Below, piece by piece: positions 43,324-52,452 of a stretch of 64,000 bases of DNA (its first letter is position 1; each line of letters opens with the position of its first letter). The notes beneath the pieces are model-generated. The model was given only the letters and a program-made list of their open reading frames with translations. It had not been told where the DNA came from and did no database searches. The stretch is taken from NCBI RefSeq assembly GCF_044597725.1, contig NZ_CP139003.1, forward strand, positions 1,426,001 through 1,490,000, given 5' to 3'. This DNA comes from Bermanella sp044597725 (lineage in GTDB: Bacteria; Pseudomonadota; Gammaproteobacteria; Pseudomonadales; Oceanobacteraceae). The position numbers were made by a program, and so were the translations under genes.

Positions 43324-44199
43324 ATGGATCCAGTTAGTCGTTCACTGCTCGATTTACTTAACGTAAAGTTTCTTCATCAAGGGCCACAAACCTATTTGTA
43401 TCGGGGTGATTGCGAAGATTTGGGTTTTAAAAACTTATTTGGTGGACAAATACTGGGTCAAAGCCTAAATGCTGCAATTCAGGCAGCGCCCGAGGGTTTC
43501 TTGCCCAATAGTATGCATGCCTATTTTTTATTGCCGGGGCATGTAAATACTCATGTAGATTATAAAGTCGAGATACTACGACATGGCCGCAGTTTTGCGT
43601 CATTACGTGTGGATGCGATTCAGGATGGCAAAATCATCTTAACCCAAAATACCAGCTTCCAGCGCCCCGAGGATGGCTTTGAGCATCAGGAACCCATGCC
43701 TAAAGTAGAAGGGCCAGAAGGCATAATGAGCCAATTGGAAATTAGTCGTAAATATGCGGAAATGATTCCAGAAAGTGTTCGCGATAAGTTCACTCGCGAT
43801 AAACCCATCGAAAGTCGTCCAATTGATCCTATTAATGTCTTTATGCCCGATAAACGCGCTCCCCATAAAGATATTTGGTTCAAACCCATTGATGATTGGA
43901 GCCAGCAGTCTATTGCTTTGCATTATGCGGTATTGGCTTACAGTTCCGATTTTCATCTAGTGGGCACGGCGTTGCAGCCCCATGGTGTATCGTTTGCCAG
44001 TAAAGGTATGCAAGTAGCCAGTTTAGATCACGCCATTTGGTTTCATCATGCGCCACGGTTAGACGATTGGCTGCTTTATAGTATGAACAGTCCTGCTGCT
44101 GCCGGTGGGCGGGGGTTAAACTTTGGTCATATTTATCATAGCGATGGCCAGCTTTTAATGAGCGTTGCTCAGGAAGGCCTTATTCGTCAGAGAAAGTAA
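43324..44199 (+). CDS. tesB: Acyl-CoA thioesterase II
   Basis: TesB hydrolyses medium- and long-chain acyl-CoA to fatty acid and CoA. The 291-aa protein is a double hot-dog enzyme: first half around YRGDCEDLGFKNLFGGQILGQSLNAAI, second half around GVSFASKGMQVASLDHAIWFHHAPRLDDWLLY, which holds the catalytic Asp region. AAGGG lies upstream of the ATG. Single gene, followed by a strong stem-loop. Confidence 0.96.
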   Translation: MDPVSRSLLDLLNVKFLHQGPQTYLYRGDCEDLGFKNLFGGQILGQSLNAAIQAAPEGFLPNSMHAYFLLPGHVNTHVDYKVEILRHGRSFASLRVDAIQDGKIILTQNTSFQRPEDGFEHQEPMPKVEGPEGIMSQLEISRKYAEMIPESVRDKFTRDKPIESRPIDPINVFMPDKRAPHKDIWFKPIDDWSQQSIALHYAVLAYSSDFHLVGTALQPHGVSFASKGMQVASLDHAIWFHHAPRLDDWLLYSMNSPAAAGGRGLNFGHIYHSDGQLLMSVAQEGLIRQRK

Positions 44200-44209
44200 C
44201 TTATGCTGT

Positions 44210-44241
44210 GCCACGAGGAGTAATAAAGGGTCTCCCGTGGC
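44210..44241. terminator. Stem-loop between tesB and the 86-aa gene
   Basis: GCCACG-A-GGAG (44210-44220) pairs with CTCC-CGTGGC (44232-44241), with a bulged A. It reaches the stop codons of two convergent genes. No T-run, so strength is uncertain. Confidence 0.5.
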
Positions 44242-44501
44242 TAGTCTTGCAAGAAAATATTGCGCTCGGCTTTTTCCTTGGCTGTCATCTCTTCTTTTTT
44301 GTACTCATGATAGCTTTTAGGTGTTTTTCGTTCTTCAAAAAACGCCTGGGCCATGGGAGGGCGGTCATCTAATGCGTATAAAATTAGGCCCAAAATAACT
44401 AGTAATGCCGTAATAAGTAAAAACACAACTAATTGTTTTTTTGAGGTCTTAGAGTCTTTATCGGACTGATATTGCTCACTATTTGACTTATCCAATCGCA
44501 T
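44241..44501 (-). CDS. Small single-pass membrane protein
   Basis: An 86-aa protein: charged N terminus rich in Ser/Lys/Asp (1-22), one membrane helix (about 23-43), then a polar, Glu/Lys-rich C-terminal tail. Topology would place the tail on one side only; function is unknown. The ATG at 44501 is the only sensible start. It is convergent with tesB. Confidence 0.6.
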   Translation of the reverse strand: MRLDKSNSEQYQSDKDSKTSKKQLVVFLLITALLVILGLILYALDDRPPMAQAFFEERKTPKSYHEYKKEEMTAKEKAERNIFLQD

Positions 44502-44874
44502 CTCTCTAATGGTGTTAGGGAGGGGAGCCGTAATTGTAGTGCCAGAATATTGCCTAAAGAGCGGTACATGGTTGTTTTTCCACGTGGTATTCGTATCTGG
44601 CGGTTATTCTAAATAACGGTGGTCTGATCTCAACCAAGGGTCAAGGCTTGGTTCATCTGAGACAGTGCCTCCACCGAAAGACCATGGGTTTTGTCACGGT
44701 CCGTGGGCAAAAAGGCGTTATCCGACAGGCTCCCCTTGTCATGGCCACTTATAATTATAAATGACAGTCACGACGCAGCGAAATCGGCCAATTTGCTAAC
44801 TTTAAAGGTAGTTCTATATGCCTGATTTTTCAATCCTGCTACGCTTATATTAGTGTACAAATGGATGATTTGAT
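44502..44874 (+). other. Gene-free stretch with structured, possibly RNA-coding core
   Basis: This 373-bp gap carries no frame of coding character. Its core (about 44602-44712) is rich in nested complementary segments: GTTATT/AATAAC (44602-44617), GGTGG (44618-44622) with CCACC (44671-44675), inner ACCAAG/CTTGGT and CTCA/TGAG, then TTTTG-t-CACG / CGTG-CAAAA (44689-44712). I do not recognise a known RNA family. It may be a leader or small RNA of the downstream kinase gene, or a regulatory region. Confidence 0.35.
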
Positions 44875-47193
44875 TTGAAATATTGGTTGCTTCTATTCCT
44901 TGTCGTATCAAGTTGGGTTAACGGTAGTGAGTCTACCCAAGTCACTGCATCCCCCATGTTCTACTGGGTGCCCTCTGAGCAGGAGCGTTCCTATAACCTG
45001 AATCAGGTTATGGAAGAGGCGCAATGGCAAGTATTTGATGGTGAGCTGAACTTTGGTTACAAGCATCAAGTGATTTGGGCCATGCAAAATGTTTCATTTA
45101 AAAATGCGGATGACTGGATCTTAGAAATTGCCTATCCATTTTTGGATTATCTTGATATTTATATATTTAAAGGAGATCAACTTGTTCGTGAACTTCACGC
45201 AGGTGACGGTTTACCGTTTAAGCAGCGTGTGATTCGTGTACCCAACTTTGTTCTGGACTTAAAAAGCAACGCAAATACGGATTATCGTATGGTTGTGCGC
45301 ATTGAAACCCAAGGCACAATGATGTTGCCCGTTAGCTGGTGGAGTGAAACGGGATATGCTGAGCACTTAGCAAAAACGCAGCTTATATACGGGGGTTACT
45401 ATGGCGCCCTTGGTATTATTATTTTGTACCATATATTTGTTTTTTTAGTGGTGCGAGAACGAGGATATTTACTGTACTCTGCGAGTATGAGTGCATTTAT
45501 ACTGTTGCAACTCGCCTATGATGGTCGAGGCTTTGCTTGGTTTTGGCCTACTTATCCTGAACTCAATAGTATTGTTTTTCCTCTTTTCTACTGTATTTAT
45601 CAGTTGGTACATTTATCATTTATTTCAGAATTTTTGCATTTGAAGCAGCACAGTAAATACTTCTACTTATTCTTTCGTACACTTCAAGCTATTGTACTTG
45701 TTAATATTGTTTTAGTTTTTGTTTTACCATATCACAGCAGCGTACCAATTGTGGTGGTGACCGGGATTATTGGTTTAATCTCTAGTTTTATTGTTAGTGC
45801 TATTATTTGGTATAGAGGTTTCAAGCCAGCTCGTTACTTTACTATTGCGTGGGGGTTTTTCTTAGCCGGTTTACTTTTACTTAACTTCCGTGGGTTAGGT
45901 GTAGTTGAAACCACATGGGTTAGCCAATATGGCTACCTTATTGGTTCGGTTATGCAGGCGTTGTTTTTAGCATTCTCACTTGCGGATAAAATAAACGCAG
46001 CTAATCGTGGTAAACGAGCCACAGAAAAACAGCTCATACATAGCCAAGAGCAACACCTTAGTATTCTTAAGCGTTATCAAGATTTGTATGAAAATGCACC
46101 CATAGGGCATTTTCAAAGTAACAATCAGTATCAATTAACCAGTGTGAATAAAGCCTGTGCGCAATTATTTGGTTTTGATCAGCCCGAGCAAATGTTAGTC
46201 AAAGTAAAAGATATTAGAAGTTATCTTAAATCTGATTTTGCGGATTTCCAACAAAGTGTAAGAAGTACCCGAGAGCAGGGAATGCAAAATGACATTGAAA
46301 TTAGAATCACAGACATATTAGGAAAAGAGCGCTGGCTTAATATTAATATGCGCTATTGGCCTGTGGGTGATAGCTTTGAAGGTTCGGTGCAGGATATAAC
46401 TGAACGAAAAATTGCAGACGAATTACGCCGCGATTTAGATCAGGAGCGGCTTAATGTCATGGAGCGTTTTTCCTTAGGTATGGCAGAAGAAATTAATACA
46501 CCCCTTGGTAGTAATGTCGCAACAACAGGGTTTGTAAGTGATAGTATTGATGCAGTGCTTGAGAAATCTGAGCACGACGATATATCAATAAGCGATTACC
46601 AAAAACTACTTAACCTAACGTCAAAAAGCTTGGGTCTAGTGGCTAATAACCAGCGCCGTATTATTAGGGTAGTAAGACGCTTCAGAGAAGTTGCCTCGCA
46701 GCATGTGGGCTTGCTTAAAAGCCAATTTAATTTATTGGGTACCGTACAAAAGTGTATCGAAAATCAACGGTGGAAACTTGCTGGCTGGAGAGTATCGGTA
46801 GATGGTCCTGAAGATATTATTATGTATAGCTATGCTCATGCGATTAACGCCATATTAGAGCAGTTAGTTGACAATGCGTTGGCTCACAGTGAGGCGGATT
46901 TTGAGCAAAACCCTGAAATTAATATACGTATTGAAAAAGTAAATGATAATAAAGTGGGTATGACATTTAGTGATAATGGCATAGGTGTTGAAAACGATAT
47001 GGCAAAAAACCTAGGGCAACCGTTTTATACCAGCAAGCAAGGCCCCGACGGCCATATCGGGCTGGGTTTATATATGGTATATAATTTAGTAAGCCGTTCG
47101 TTAAATGGTCGCCTTTATTTCCCTATTACCGGTCGTGGTTTTAGCGTGCAATTGCTTATTCCCATGGAAGTAGACCTAGCAGAAGTGGAATAG
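44875..47193 (+). CDS. 7TM-DISM sensor protein with Glu at the phospho-acceptor site
   Basis: A 772-aa membrane sensor. It has a signal peptide (1-18), an extracellular DISM-type carbohydrate-binding-like domain (about 25-170), seven membrane helices (about 180-375), a PAS domain (about 405-520), a dimerisation helix pair and an ATPase domain (N-box EQLVDNALAHS, SDNGIGV, IGLGLYMVYNLV). The H-box, normally GVAHEINTPLG in this group, reads GMAEEINTPLG: residue 538 is Glu (GAA, 46486-46488). ATP-binding motifs look intact. Start is TTG (an in-frame ATG 9 nt upstream is followed by a stop). No response regulator is adjacent. Confidence 0.88.
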   Translation: MKYWLLLFLVVSSWVNGSESTQVTASPMFYWVPSEQERSYNLNQVMEEAQWQVFDGELNFGYKHQVIWAMQNVSFKNADDWILEIAYPFLDYLDIYIFKGDQLVRELHAGDGLPFKQRVIRVPNFVLDLKSNANTDYRMVVRIETQGTMMLPVSWWSETGYAEHLAKTQLIYGGYYGALGIIILYHIFVFLVVRERGYLLYSASMSAFILLQLAYDGRGFAWFWPTYPELNSIVFPLFYCIYQLVHLSFISEFLHLKQHSKYFYLFFRTLQAIVLVNIVLVFVLPYHSSVPIVVVTGIIGLISSFIVSAIIWYRGFKPARYFTIAWGFFLAGLLLLNFRGLGVVETTWVSQYGYLIGSVMQALFLAFSLADKINAANRGKRATEKQLIHSQEQHLSILKRYQDLYENAPIGHFQSNNQYQLTSVNKACAQLFGFDQPEQMLVKVKDIRSYLKSDFADFQQSVRSTREQGMQNDIEIRITDILGKERWLNINMRYWPVGDSFEGSVQDITERKIADELRRDLDQERLNVMERFSLGMAEEINTPLGSNVATTGFVSDSIDAVLEKSEHDDISISDYQKLLNLTSKSLGLVANNQRRIIRVVRRFREVASQHVGLLKSQFNLLGTVQKCIENQRWKLAGWRVSVDGPEDIIMYSYAHAINAILEQLVDNALAHSEADFEQNPEINIRIEKVNDNKVGMTFSDNGIGVENDMAKNLGQPFYTSKQGPDGHIGLGLYMVYNLVSRSLNGRLYFPITGRGFSVQLLIPMEVDLAEVE

Positions 47194-47207
47194 ATCGAAA
47201 AACAGTT

Positions 47208-47567
47208 CTAAAGTCCCTCTACTTTCTTCAAAGTTTGTTGTTGTCGTTCAATATAGCGTAAATCCGCTAAGTGACTTTTAAGTTCTTGCCAAAGAACAAA
47301 GCAGGCTTTGTCTTGCTGTGCTGGGCGGCGCAATAAAAACAGCGCTTGCTCGATTTCTACTGCGATATTACTCCACTGTTCCAATTGGTAGTGGCACATG
47401 GCTTTAAAGCCCTTGTATAGTGGCTGATGGGCGATACGGCAGTCCCAATACTCCAAATGCTGAAGACATTGATAACAGCTTGCATAATGATGGGCTCGAT
47501 ATTGCTTACGCACCTGCCACGCATAATAGCGGGCAATGAATGATTGTAAACTGAATAGCATAAGCAT
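47208..47567 (-). CDS. Hypothetical protein, 119 aa
   Basis: I do not recognise this protein. It is rich in Tyr, Trp, Cys and His, with patterns such as RKQYRAHHYASCYQCLQHLEYWD and AMCHYQLEQWSNIAVEIEQALFLL that could be helical, TPR-like repeats. It is convergent with the sensor kinase gene, whose stop is 15 bp away. Coding is judged likely by length and composition only. Confidence 0.6.
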   Translation of the reverse strand: MLMLFSLQSFIARYYAWQVRKQYRAHHYASCYQCLQHLEYWDCRIAHQPLYKGFKAMCHYQLEQWSNIAVEIEQALFLLRRPAQQDKACFVLWQELKSHLADLRYIERQQQTLKKVEGL

Positions 47568-47706
47568 ACTCCTGATCTATCCGTATCGTATTTTTAAGTG
47601 CTTATTTGAGTATAGACACAAAATTTGTAGACGGCGCAGGGGAGTTTTAGAACGTGAGGGAGTATTAACCTTTGGGCTTATATGAAATAGATAAGGTGGT
47701 TAATAA

Positions 47707-47752
47707 GAGGCTCCCCAAAAGCCATAAGTTTTGGAAGGATACCTCTTTGGTT
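47707..47752 (-). terminator. Terminator of the RND efflux operon
   Basis: Nested hairpin: AGAGG/CCTCT outside, CCAAAA/TTTTGG inside, just beyond the RND permease stop on the leftward strand, followed by TTATTAA. A reasonable intrinsic terminator of the adaptor-permease transcript. Confidence 0.6.
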
Positions 47753-47761
47753 TATCGGTAT

Positions 47762-50700
47762 TTAAACGTATTTACGCATGTAAACAAAGTACAGCATGGG
47801 AATGAGTACGAGAGTAAATATGGTGCTAATTAATATACCAAATATTAAGCTAATGGCGAGCCCATTAAAGATAGGGTCGGTAAGAATGAAAAAGGCGCCG
47901 GTCATGGCGGCTATACCGGTAAGCATAATGGGTTTGGTACGAACTGCGGCACTGTTAATAGCGGCTTCTACCAAATCGGTTCCTTTTGCTAGTTCTTGGT
48001 TCATAAAATCCACTAGAAGTATTGAATTTCGTACAATGATTCCTGCTAAAGCGATCATGCCAATCATACTTGTAGCGGTAAATTGCGCACCTAATAATGC
48101 GTGGCCAGGCATTACACCAATAATCGTTAGTGGAATAGGTGCCATAATAATTAACGGCACTAAATAACTTTTAAATTGTGCCACTACCAGTAAATAAATC
48201 AAAACCATTCCCACGGCATAGGCAATACCCATATCGCGGAATGTTTCATAAGTAATTTGCCATTCTCCATCCCATTTGATCGATGGCGTATTAGTCACGT
48301 CGGGCTGGCTTATGAAGTATTGCTTGGGTTGAAAGCCTGCAACTTCGCCATCGGATAATGCAAATGACATATCGAATAATCCATATAAGGGGCTGTCTAA
48401 CTCACCTGCCATATCAGCATTAACAAATACCACAGGCAATAGATTTTTGTGGTAAATAGCGTTTTCAATGACATCCTCTTGCAAGTAAACTAATTCGGAT
48501 ATTGGGATTAATTTTCCCGTTAAGCTTTTTACCGGGGTTTGTAATAGCGCTTGCCAGTTACTTTTATCGCCCTCACTAAATTCTACTCTAATAGGTGTGG
48601 CATGCTTATTATGCTCGGTATGCAAATAGCTTATATCACTGCCTGCTAAGGCGGCGTTTAAAACGCTAACAATATTGCCATAAGGAACAGCCTTCTGAGC
48701 AGCTTTTTGTCGATCTATGCGGATAGTTGTTTTGCGTTGTTCCGCTTCAATATTGTCGTCAATATCAATTATATCGGCGGTAGTATTGAATAATTCAGTA
48801 AGCTGCTTAGCATTTTGCAATTGCTGCTCATAGTTTGCACCATACACTTCAGCAACAATAGGTGACATCACAGGCGGTCCAGGTGGTACCTCTATTACTT
48901 TGACATTGGCATTATAGCGAGATCCAATTTCTTGTAATAATGGACGTACTTCCAATGCAATTTCATGGCTTTGCTGGTGTCGATCATCTTTATCAACTAA
49001 GTTGACTTGAATATCCCCCATATGAGGTTCACTGCGTAAGTAATATTGACGCACTAATCCATTAAAGTTTATCGGCGCATTGATGCCAGCATAAAGTTGA
49101 TAGTCTTTTACGGTAGGCACCGTTTTAAGTGTATCGCCTAGTTCTTCAAGCACCGCAAGGGTTTCTTCCATAGGAGTGCCTTCGGGCATGTCTACTACAA
49201 CTTGAAACTCTGACTTGTTATCAAATGGCAGCATTTTCAATACAACTAATTTCATAACAGGTAGTGCAACAGCCAGTAATATAAGGCCAACTACAAACCC
49301 TAGCATTTTTAATCTATTGCGTTCGGCTCGATCACCTGCAATAAGTGGTCGCATTACGCGATTAAAAATATTGTAAATTTTACTCTGCTGAGCATCTTCA
49401 CTATCGTGCTCGTCATGATGACTAAAATCTTGATTTTTTAGTAACTTATAACTAAGCCAAGGTGTCACAACAAAAGCAATAATAAGCGAAATAAGCATAC
49501 CAGTACTGGCGTTAATAGGGATTGGACTCATGTAGGGCCCCATTAAGCCAGAAACAAATGCCATGGGCATAAGTGCTGCAATAACCGTGAATGTTGCCAA
49601 AATAGTTGGTCCACCAACTTCATCAACCGCAACGGGAATAGCTTCCAGAATCTTTTTGCCACCCATATGTAAATGACGGTGTATGTTTTCCACTACGACT
49701 ATCGCATCATCAACCAAAATACCAATACTGAAAATAAGCGCAAACAGTGAAATACGGTTTAAAGTAAAGCCCCAAGCCCAGCTTGCAAAGAGTGTGATGG
49801 CTAAGGTAATAAAAATAGCACCGCCCACTATAATTGCTTCGCGCCAGCTCATGGTAATTAATACTAAAATAACAACTGCCGCACTAGCGAATAGCAGCTT
49901 TGCAATTAATTGATCACTCTTTTGCTTAGCGGTATCTCCGTAATTACGTGTCACATCATATTGAACAGAATCAGGAATACTCACGCCTTGTAATTGCCGC
50001 AAACGTTTTTCAATGTCGGTGGTAATATCAAATGCATTTTTCCCCGGCTGTTTTGCAATGGCCATGGTGACGGCAGGCCGTGTTTGTTCGATTCCTTGAG
50101 CATAATGAAACACTTGAGACTCAGGAACGTCACTGCCTAGTTCAACCTCAGCAACATCGGCTAAATAAATTGGGCTGGCATTGTCGCTTAGACCCACTAC
50201 TAACTGTGCAACCTGCTTAGCATTGGTTAGGAAGTCGCCAGCTTGTACTTGAATTAGTTGATTATTACGCGCTACCGTTTGTACTTGGCTGGCACTGTTA
50301 CTGGCTAATAGTGTATTACGAATGTCATCATAGGTTATGCCGTAGGCATTAAGCCGAATCGGGTCAAGACGAACATTAACCGCTTCTTTATGTTGCCCTT
50401 GGGTGTATATGTCACGGGTGCCATCAATGCGTTTTAATTCCACCTCTAATAAGTGTGCAACCTTGGTTAGCTCTAACTGAGAAACAGATGGATCATCCGA
50501 GTGCAATGTCAGCGTCATAATAGGGACATCATCAATGCCCATGGGTTTAATCAGCGGTTGGCTTGCGCCTAAATTTTCCGGTAGCCAATCAGCATTGCTA
50601 TAAACTTGGTTATAGAGGTTTAAAATGGCGGTTTCACGTTCAAGACCTACTTTGAAGGCGACCGTGAGAACAGACATGCCGGAACGAGAAACACTATAGA

Positions 50701-50953
50701 TGTCATCTACCCCAGGGATTTCACTTAATACTTGTTCCGCTGGTGTGCTAATCAGGCTTTCAACTTCTTTTGCGCTGGCGCCTGGATAAGCGATGAATAC
50801 ATTGGCAAATGTTACATCAATTTGCGGTTCTTCTTCTTTGGGGGTAACTGCAATCGCAAAGAAGCCCAGGAGTAATCCAAATAAAGCGAGTAAAGGTGTA
50901 ATGGCATTGTTTTGAAACGTGCGAGCAATGCGTCCGCTAATTCCCATAGACAT
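47762..50953 (-). CDS. RND efflux permease (HAE type)
   Basis: A 1063-aa RND transporter, the inner-membrane pump of a tripartite efflux system driven by proton motive force. It has TM1 at about 20-40, two large periplasmic loops, and the TM4 motif DDAIVVVENIHRHL with the paired Asp characteristic of the multidrug (HAE) group rather than heavy-metal (HME) pumps. An acidic/His-rich stretch (SHHDEHDSED, about 510-520) lies between TM6 and TM7. It starts 3 nt past the adaptor gene's stop with GGAG upstream. There is no outer-membrane channel gene in the operon. Substrates unknown. Confidence 0.93.
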   Translation of the reverse strand: MSMGISGRIARTFQNNAITPLLALFGLLLGFFAIAVTPKEEEPQIDVTFANVFIAYPGASAKEVESLISTPAEQVLSEIPGVDDIYSVSRSGMSVLTVAFKVGLERETAILNLYNQVYSNADWLPENLGASQPLIKPMGIDDVPIMTLTLHSDDPSVSQLELTKVAHLLEVELKRIDGTRDIYTQGQHKEAVNVRLDPIRLNAYGITYDDIRNTLLASNSASQVQTVARNNQLIQVQAGDFLTNAKQVAQLVVGLSDNASPIYLADVAEVELGSDVPESQVFHYAQGIEQTRPAVTMAIAKQPGKNAFDITTDIEKRLRQLQGVSIPDSVQYDVTRNYGDTAKQKSDQLIAKLLFASAAVVILVLITMSWREAIIVGGAIFITLAITLFASWAWGFTLNRISLFALIFSIGILVDDAIVVVENIHRHLHMGGKKILEAIPVAVDEVGGPTILATFTVIAALMPMAFVSGLMGPYMSPIPINASTGMLISLIIAFVVTPWLSYKLLKNQDFSHHDEHDSEDAQQSKIYNIFNRVMRPLIAGDRAERNRLKMLGFVVGLILLAVALPVMKLVVLKMLPFDNKSEFQVVVDMPEGTPMEETLAVLEELGDTLKTVPTVKDYQLYAGINAPINFNGLVRQYYLRSEPHMGDIQVNLVDKDDRHQQSHEIALEVRPLLQEIGSRYNANVKVIEVPPGPPVMSPIVAEVYGANYEQQLQNAKQLTELFNTTADIIDIDDNIEAEQRKTTIRIDRQKAAQKAVPYGNIVSVLNAALAGSDISYLHTEHNKHATPIRVEFSEGDKSNWQALLQTPVKSLTGKLIPISELVYLQEDVIENAIYHKNLLPVVFVNADMAGELDSPLYGLFDMSFALSDGEVAGFQPKQYFISQPDVTNTPSIKWDGEWQITYETFRDMGIAYAVGMVLIYLLVVAQFKSYLVPLIIMAPIPLTIIGVMPGHALLGAQFTATSMIGMIALAGIIVRNSILLVDFMNQELAKGTDLVEAAINSAAVRTKPIMLTGIAAMTGAFFILTDPIFNGLAISLIFGILISTIFTLVLIPMLYFVYMRKYV

Positions 50954-50956
50954 GGC

Positions 50957-51994
50957 TTAAATCTCCTTCTTAGCCATTACTGAATATGGGTCGGTGGCAA
51001 TTTCCTCACCAGAACGAATGCCTGATAGTACATCAATATTGTCACCATGTTCGTTACCGAGACGTACTTGTCTTAGACGAAAGCCGTTATCGGTTTTTAT
51101 GTATAGGGCACTTAAATCACCTTTTTGTACAATGCTCGATTTAGGCACACGTAAAGCTTTTATTTCACCCATAGGAATGTGTAGCTTCACCCACATTCCT
51201 GGAAATAGATGGCTGCCTTCGGCGTTGACTTCAACACGAACGCGAAAGCTATGACTATTAGGATCTGCATAGGGGAATAATGTGACACGCTCTGCGTTAA
51301 GTTGGGTTTGCGAGCCCTGATGTTGATAAACCACTTTAAATTGGCTCTGGTCGCTCATGTGAGGGCTAAAGCGTTGTGGAATATCTGCAACTGCGCGCAA
51401 TTTCGCTAAAGACAGTCCTGTCATGAGCGGTGTGCCTGGATTTACCGATTCACCAACCTCAACTAAACGATCTTTCACAATACCTGAATAGGGTGCGCGA
51501 ATCTGGGTATAACTGAGTTGTTCTTTTGCTTGTGCTAATTGCGCTTGAGCCGCTTCTACTCTAGCGGCGGCTGATTTAGCGGCTGCTTTAATGGAATCGT
51601 ATTGCCCTTGAGATACTGAACCCTGCTCAAAAAGTGGCGTGCTGCGATTGAGTTGTGATTGAGCATCTTGATTAGCGGCTATGGCTTGCTTTAACCCAGC
51701 TTGAGCTTGCTCCATAGCGGCTTTTTGCTGCGTATTTCTAAGTTGGATAATAATGCTATCTTTCTCTACATAGTCGTTTACATCAAAAGCAATTGATTGG
51801 ATACGACCACTGGTTTGGGCACTAATAGTTGCTTCATTTACCGCCTCCATACGAGCTTCTAAGGCATACCAGTTAGGGTAATTTTGTTTTTCGACAATAA
51901 TGGTTGAGTCGTTTGCCCAGCTTGGCAGAGACAAAACCGATGTCAGTAGCATCAAGACTGAAAGCAGCCCAATACGATCACTCAATGGCTTCAT
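50957..51994 (-). CDS. RND periplasmic adaptor (membrane fusion protein)
   Basis: A 345-aa HlyD/MFP-family adaptor with a signal peptide (cleavage near 27), a barrel-sandwich (lipoyl-like) domain split by a helical hairpin rich in Gln and Ala (about 75-150), and a beta-barrel/membrane-proximal part (MWVKLHIPMG, VPKSSIVQKGD). It links the RND permease to an outer-membrane channel encoded elsewhere. AGGAAC lies 7 nt before the start. First gene of the operon; promoter in the long upstream gap. Confidence 0.93.
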   Translation of the reverse strand: MKPLSDRIGLLSVLMLLTSVLSLPSWANDSTIIVEKQNYPNWYALEARMEAVNEATISAQTSGRIQSIAFDVNDYVEKDSIIIQLRNTQQKAAMEQAQAGLKQAIAANQDAQSQLNRSTPLFEQGSVSQGQYDSIKAAAKSAAARVEAAQAQLAQAKEQLSYTQIRAPYSGIVKDRLVEVGESVNPGTPLMTGLSLAKLRAVADIPQRFSPHMSDQSQFKVVYQHQGSQTQLNAERVTLFPYADPNSHSFRVRVEVNAEGSHLFPGMWVKLHIPMGEIKALRVPKSSIVQKGDLSALYIKTDNGFRLRQVRLGNEHGDNIDVLSGIRSGEEIATDPYSVMAKKEI

Positions 51995-52452
51995 GATTGT
52001 TCCTTTTTAACACCTGATCTTAGTGTAGAACAGGTATGACTATTAGTGATAGTTAAATTAGTTTTTTCTAATATAAAGGTAGTTGCACTTGATTTCAAGT
52101 GAAACTGTTGCGCCAATGTAGGTTATATCGGGAGATCATCCTTGCAGAGTAGGCTATTTTGAGATGTTTTTTTACGCCAAAACAGGCCGAAAATAACATT
52201 CGGTTGCCTCATTTTGTAACGGAGATAATGCGGGTGCGTGTTGTTGGTGCAACCTGTTGTAACAGAATTGTAAACACGAATGCGCGGGTAAAAATTTAAT
52301 ATTTTATAGTTATCCTAAAAATAAATTTAATTCGGAAAAAGCTATTAGTTTCATATAGTTACGTGTTGGCACAGTGGCTGCAACTTATATCCACTTAAAT
52401 CCGGAGTAGCTCGTTTATTCGATTGAGCCGATGGATTTTATTTGGAGGATAT
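51995..52452. other. Divergent 458-bp control region
   Basis: Between the RND operon (leftward) and the cyanophycinase-like gene (rightward). Contents: a short dyad ACTAT-TAGTG-ATAGT (52039-52053) near the RND start that could be a repressor site; TTGGTGCAA (52244-52252), half of an NtrC-type site by look; and a sigma-54-type promoter (52366-52382). No coding frame was seen. No regulator of either gene is adjacent. Confidence 0.5.
52366..52382 (+). promoter_or_regulatory. Sigma-54 (RpoN) type promoter
   Basis: TTGGCACAGTGGCTGCA has GG at -24 and GC at -12 with exactly the required spacing (TGGCAC-N6-TGC). Transcription would start about 10-12 bp after, near 52393, leaving a leader of about 60 nt to the gene's ATG at 52453. 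No -10/-35 pair of sigma-70 type was preferred here. An enhancer-binding protein would be needed. Confidence 0.75.

Noticed and set aside
44610..44720. The structured gap as a known riboswitch or 6S/SRP RNA
   Set aside because: The conserved sequence cores of those families are absent; only general pairing potential was seen.
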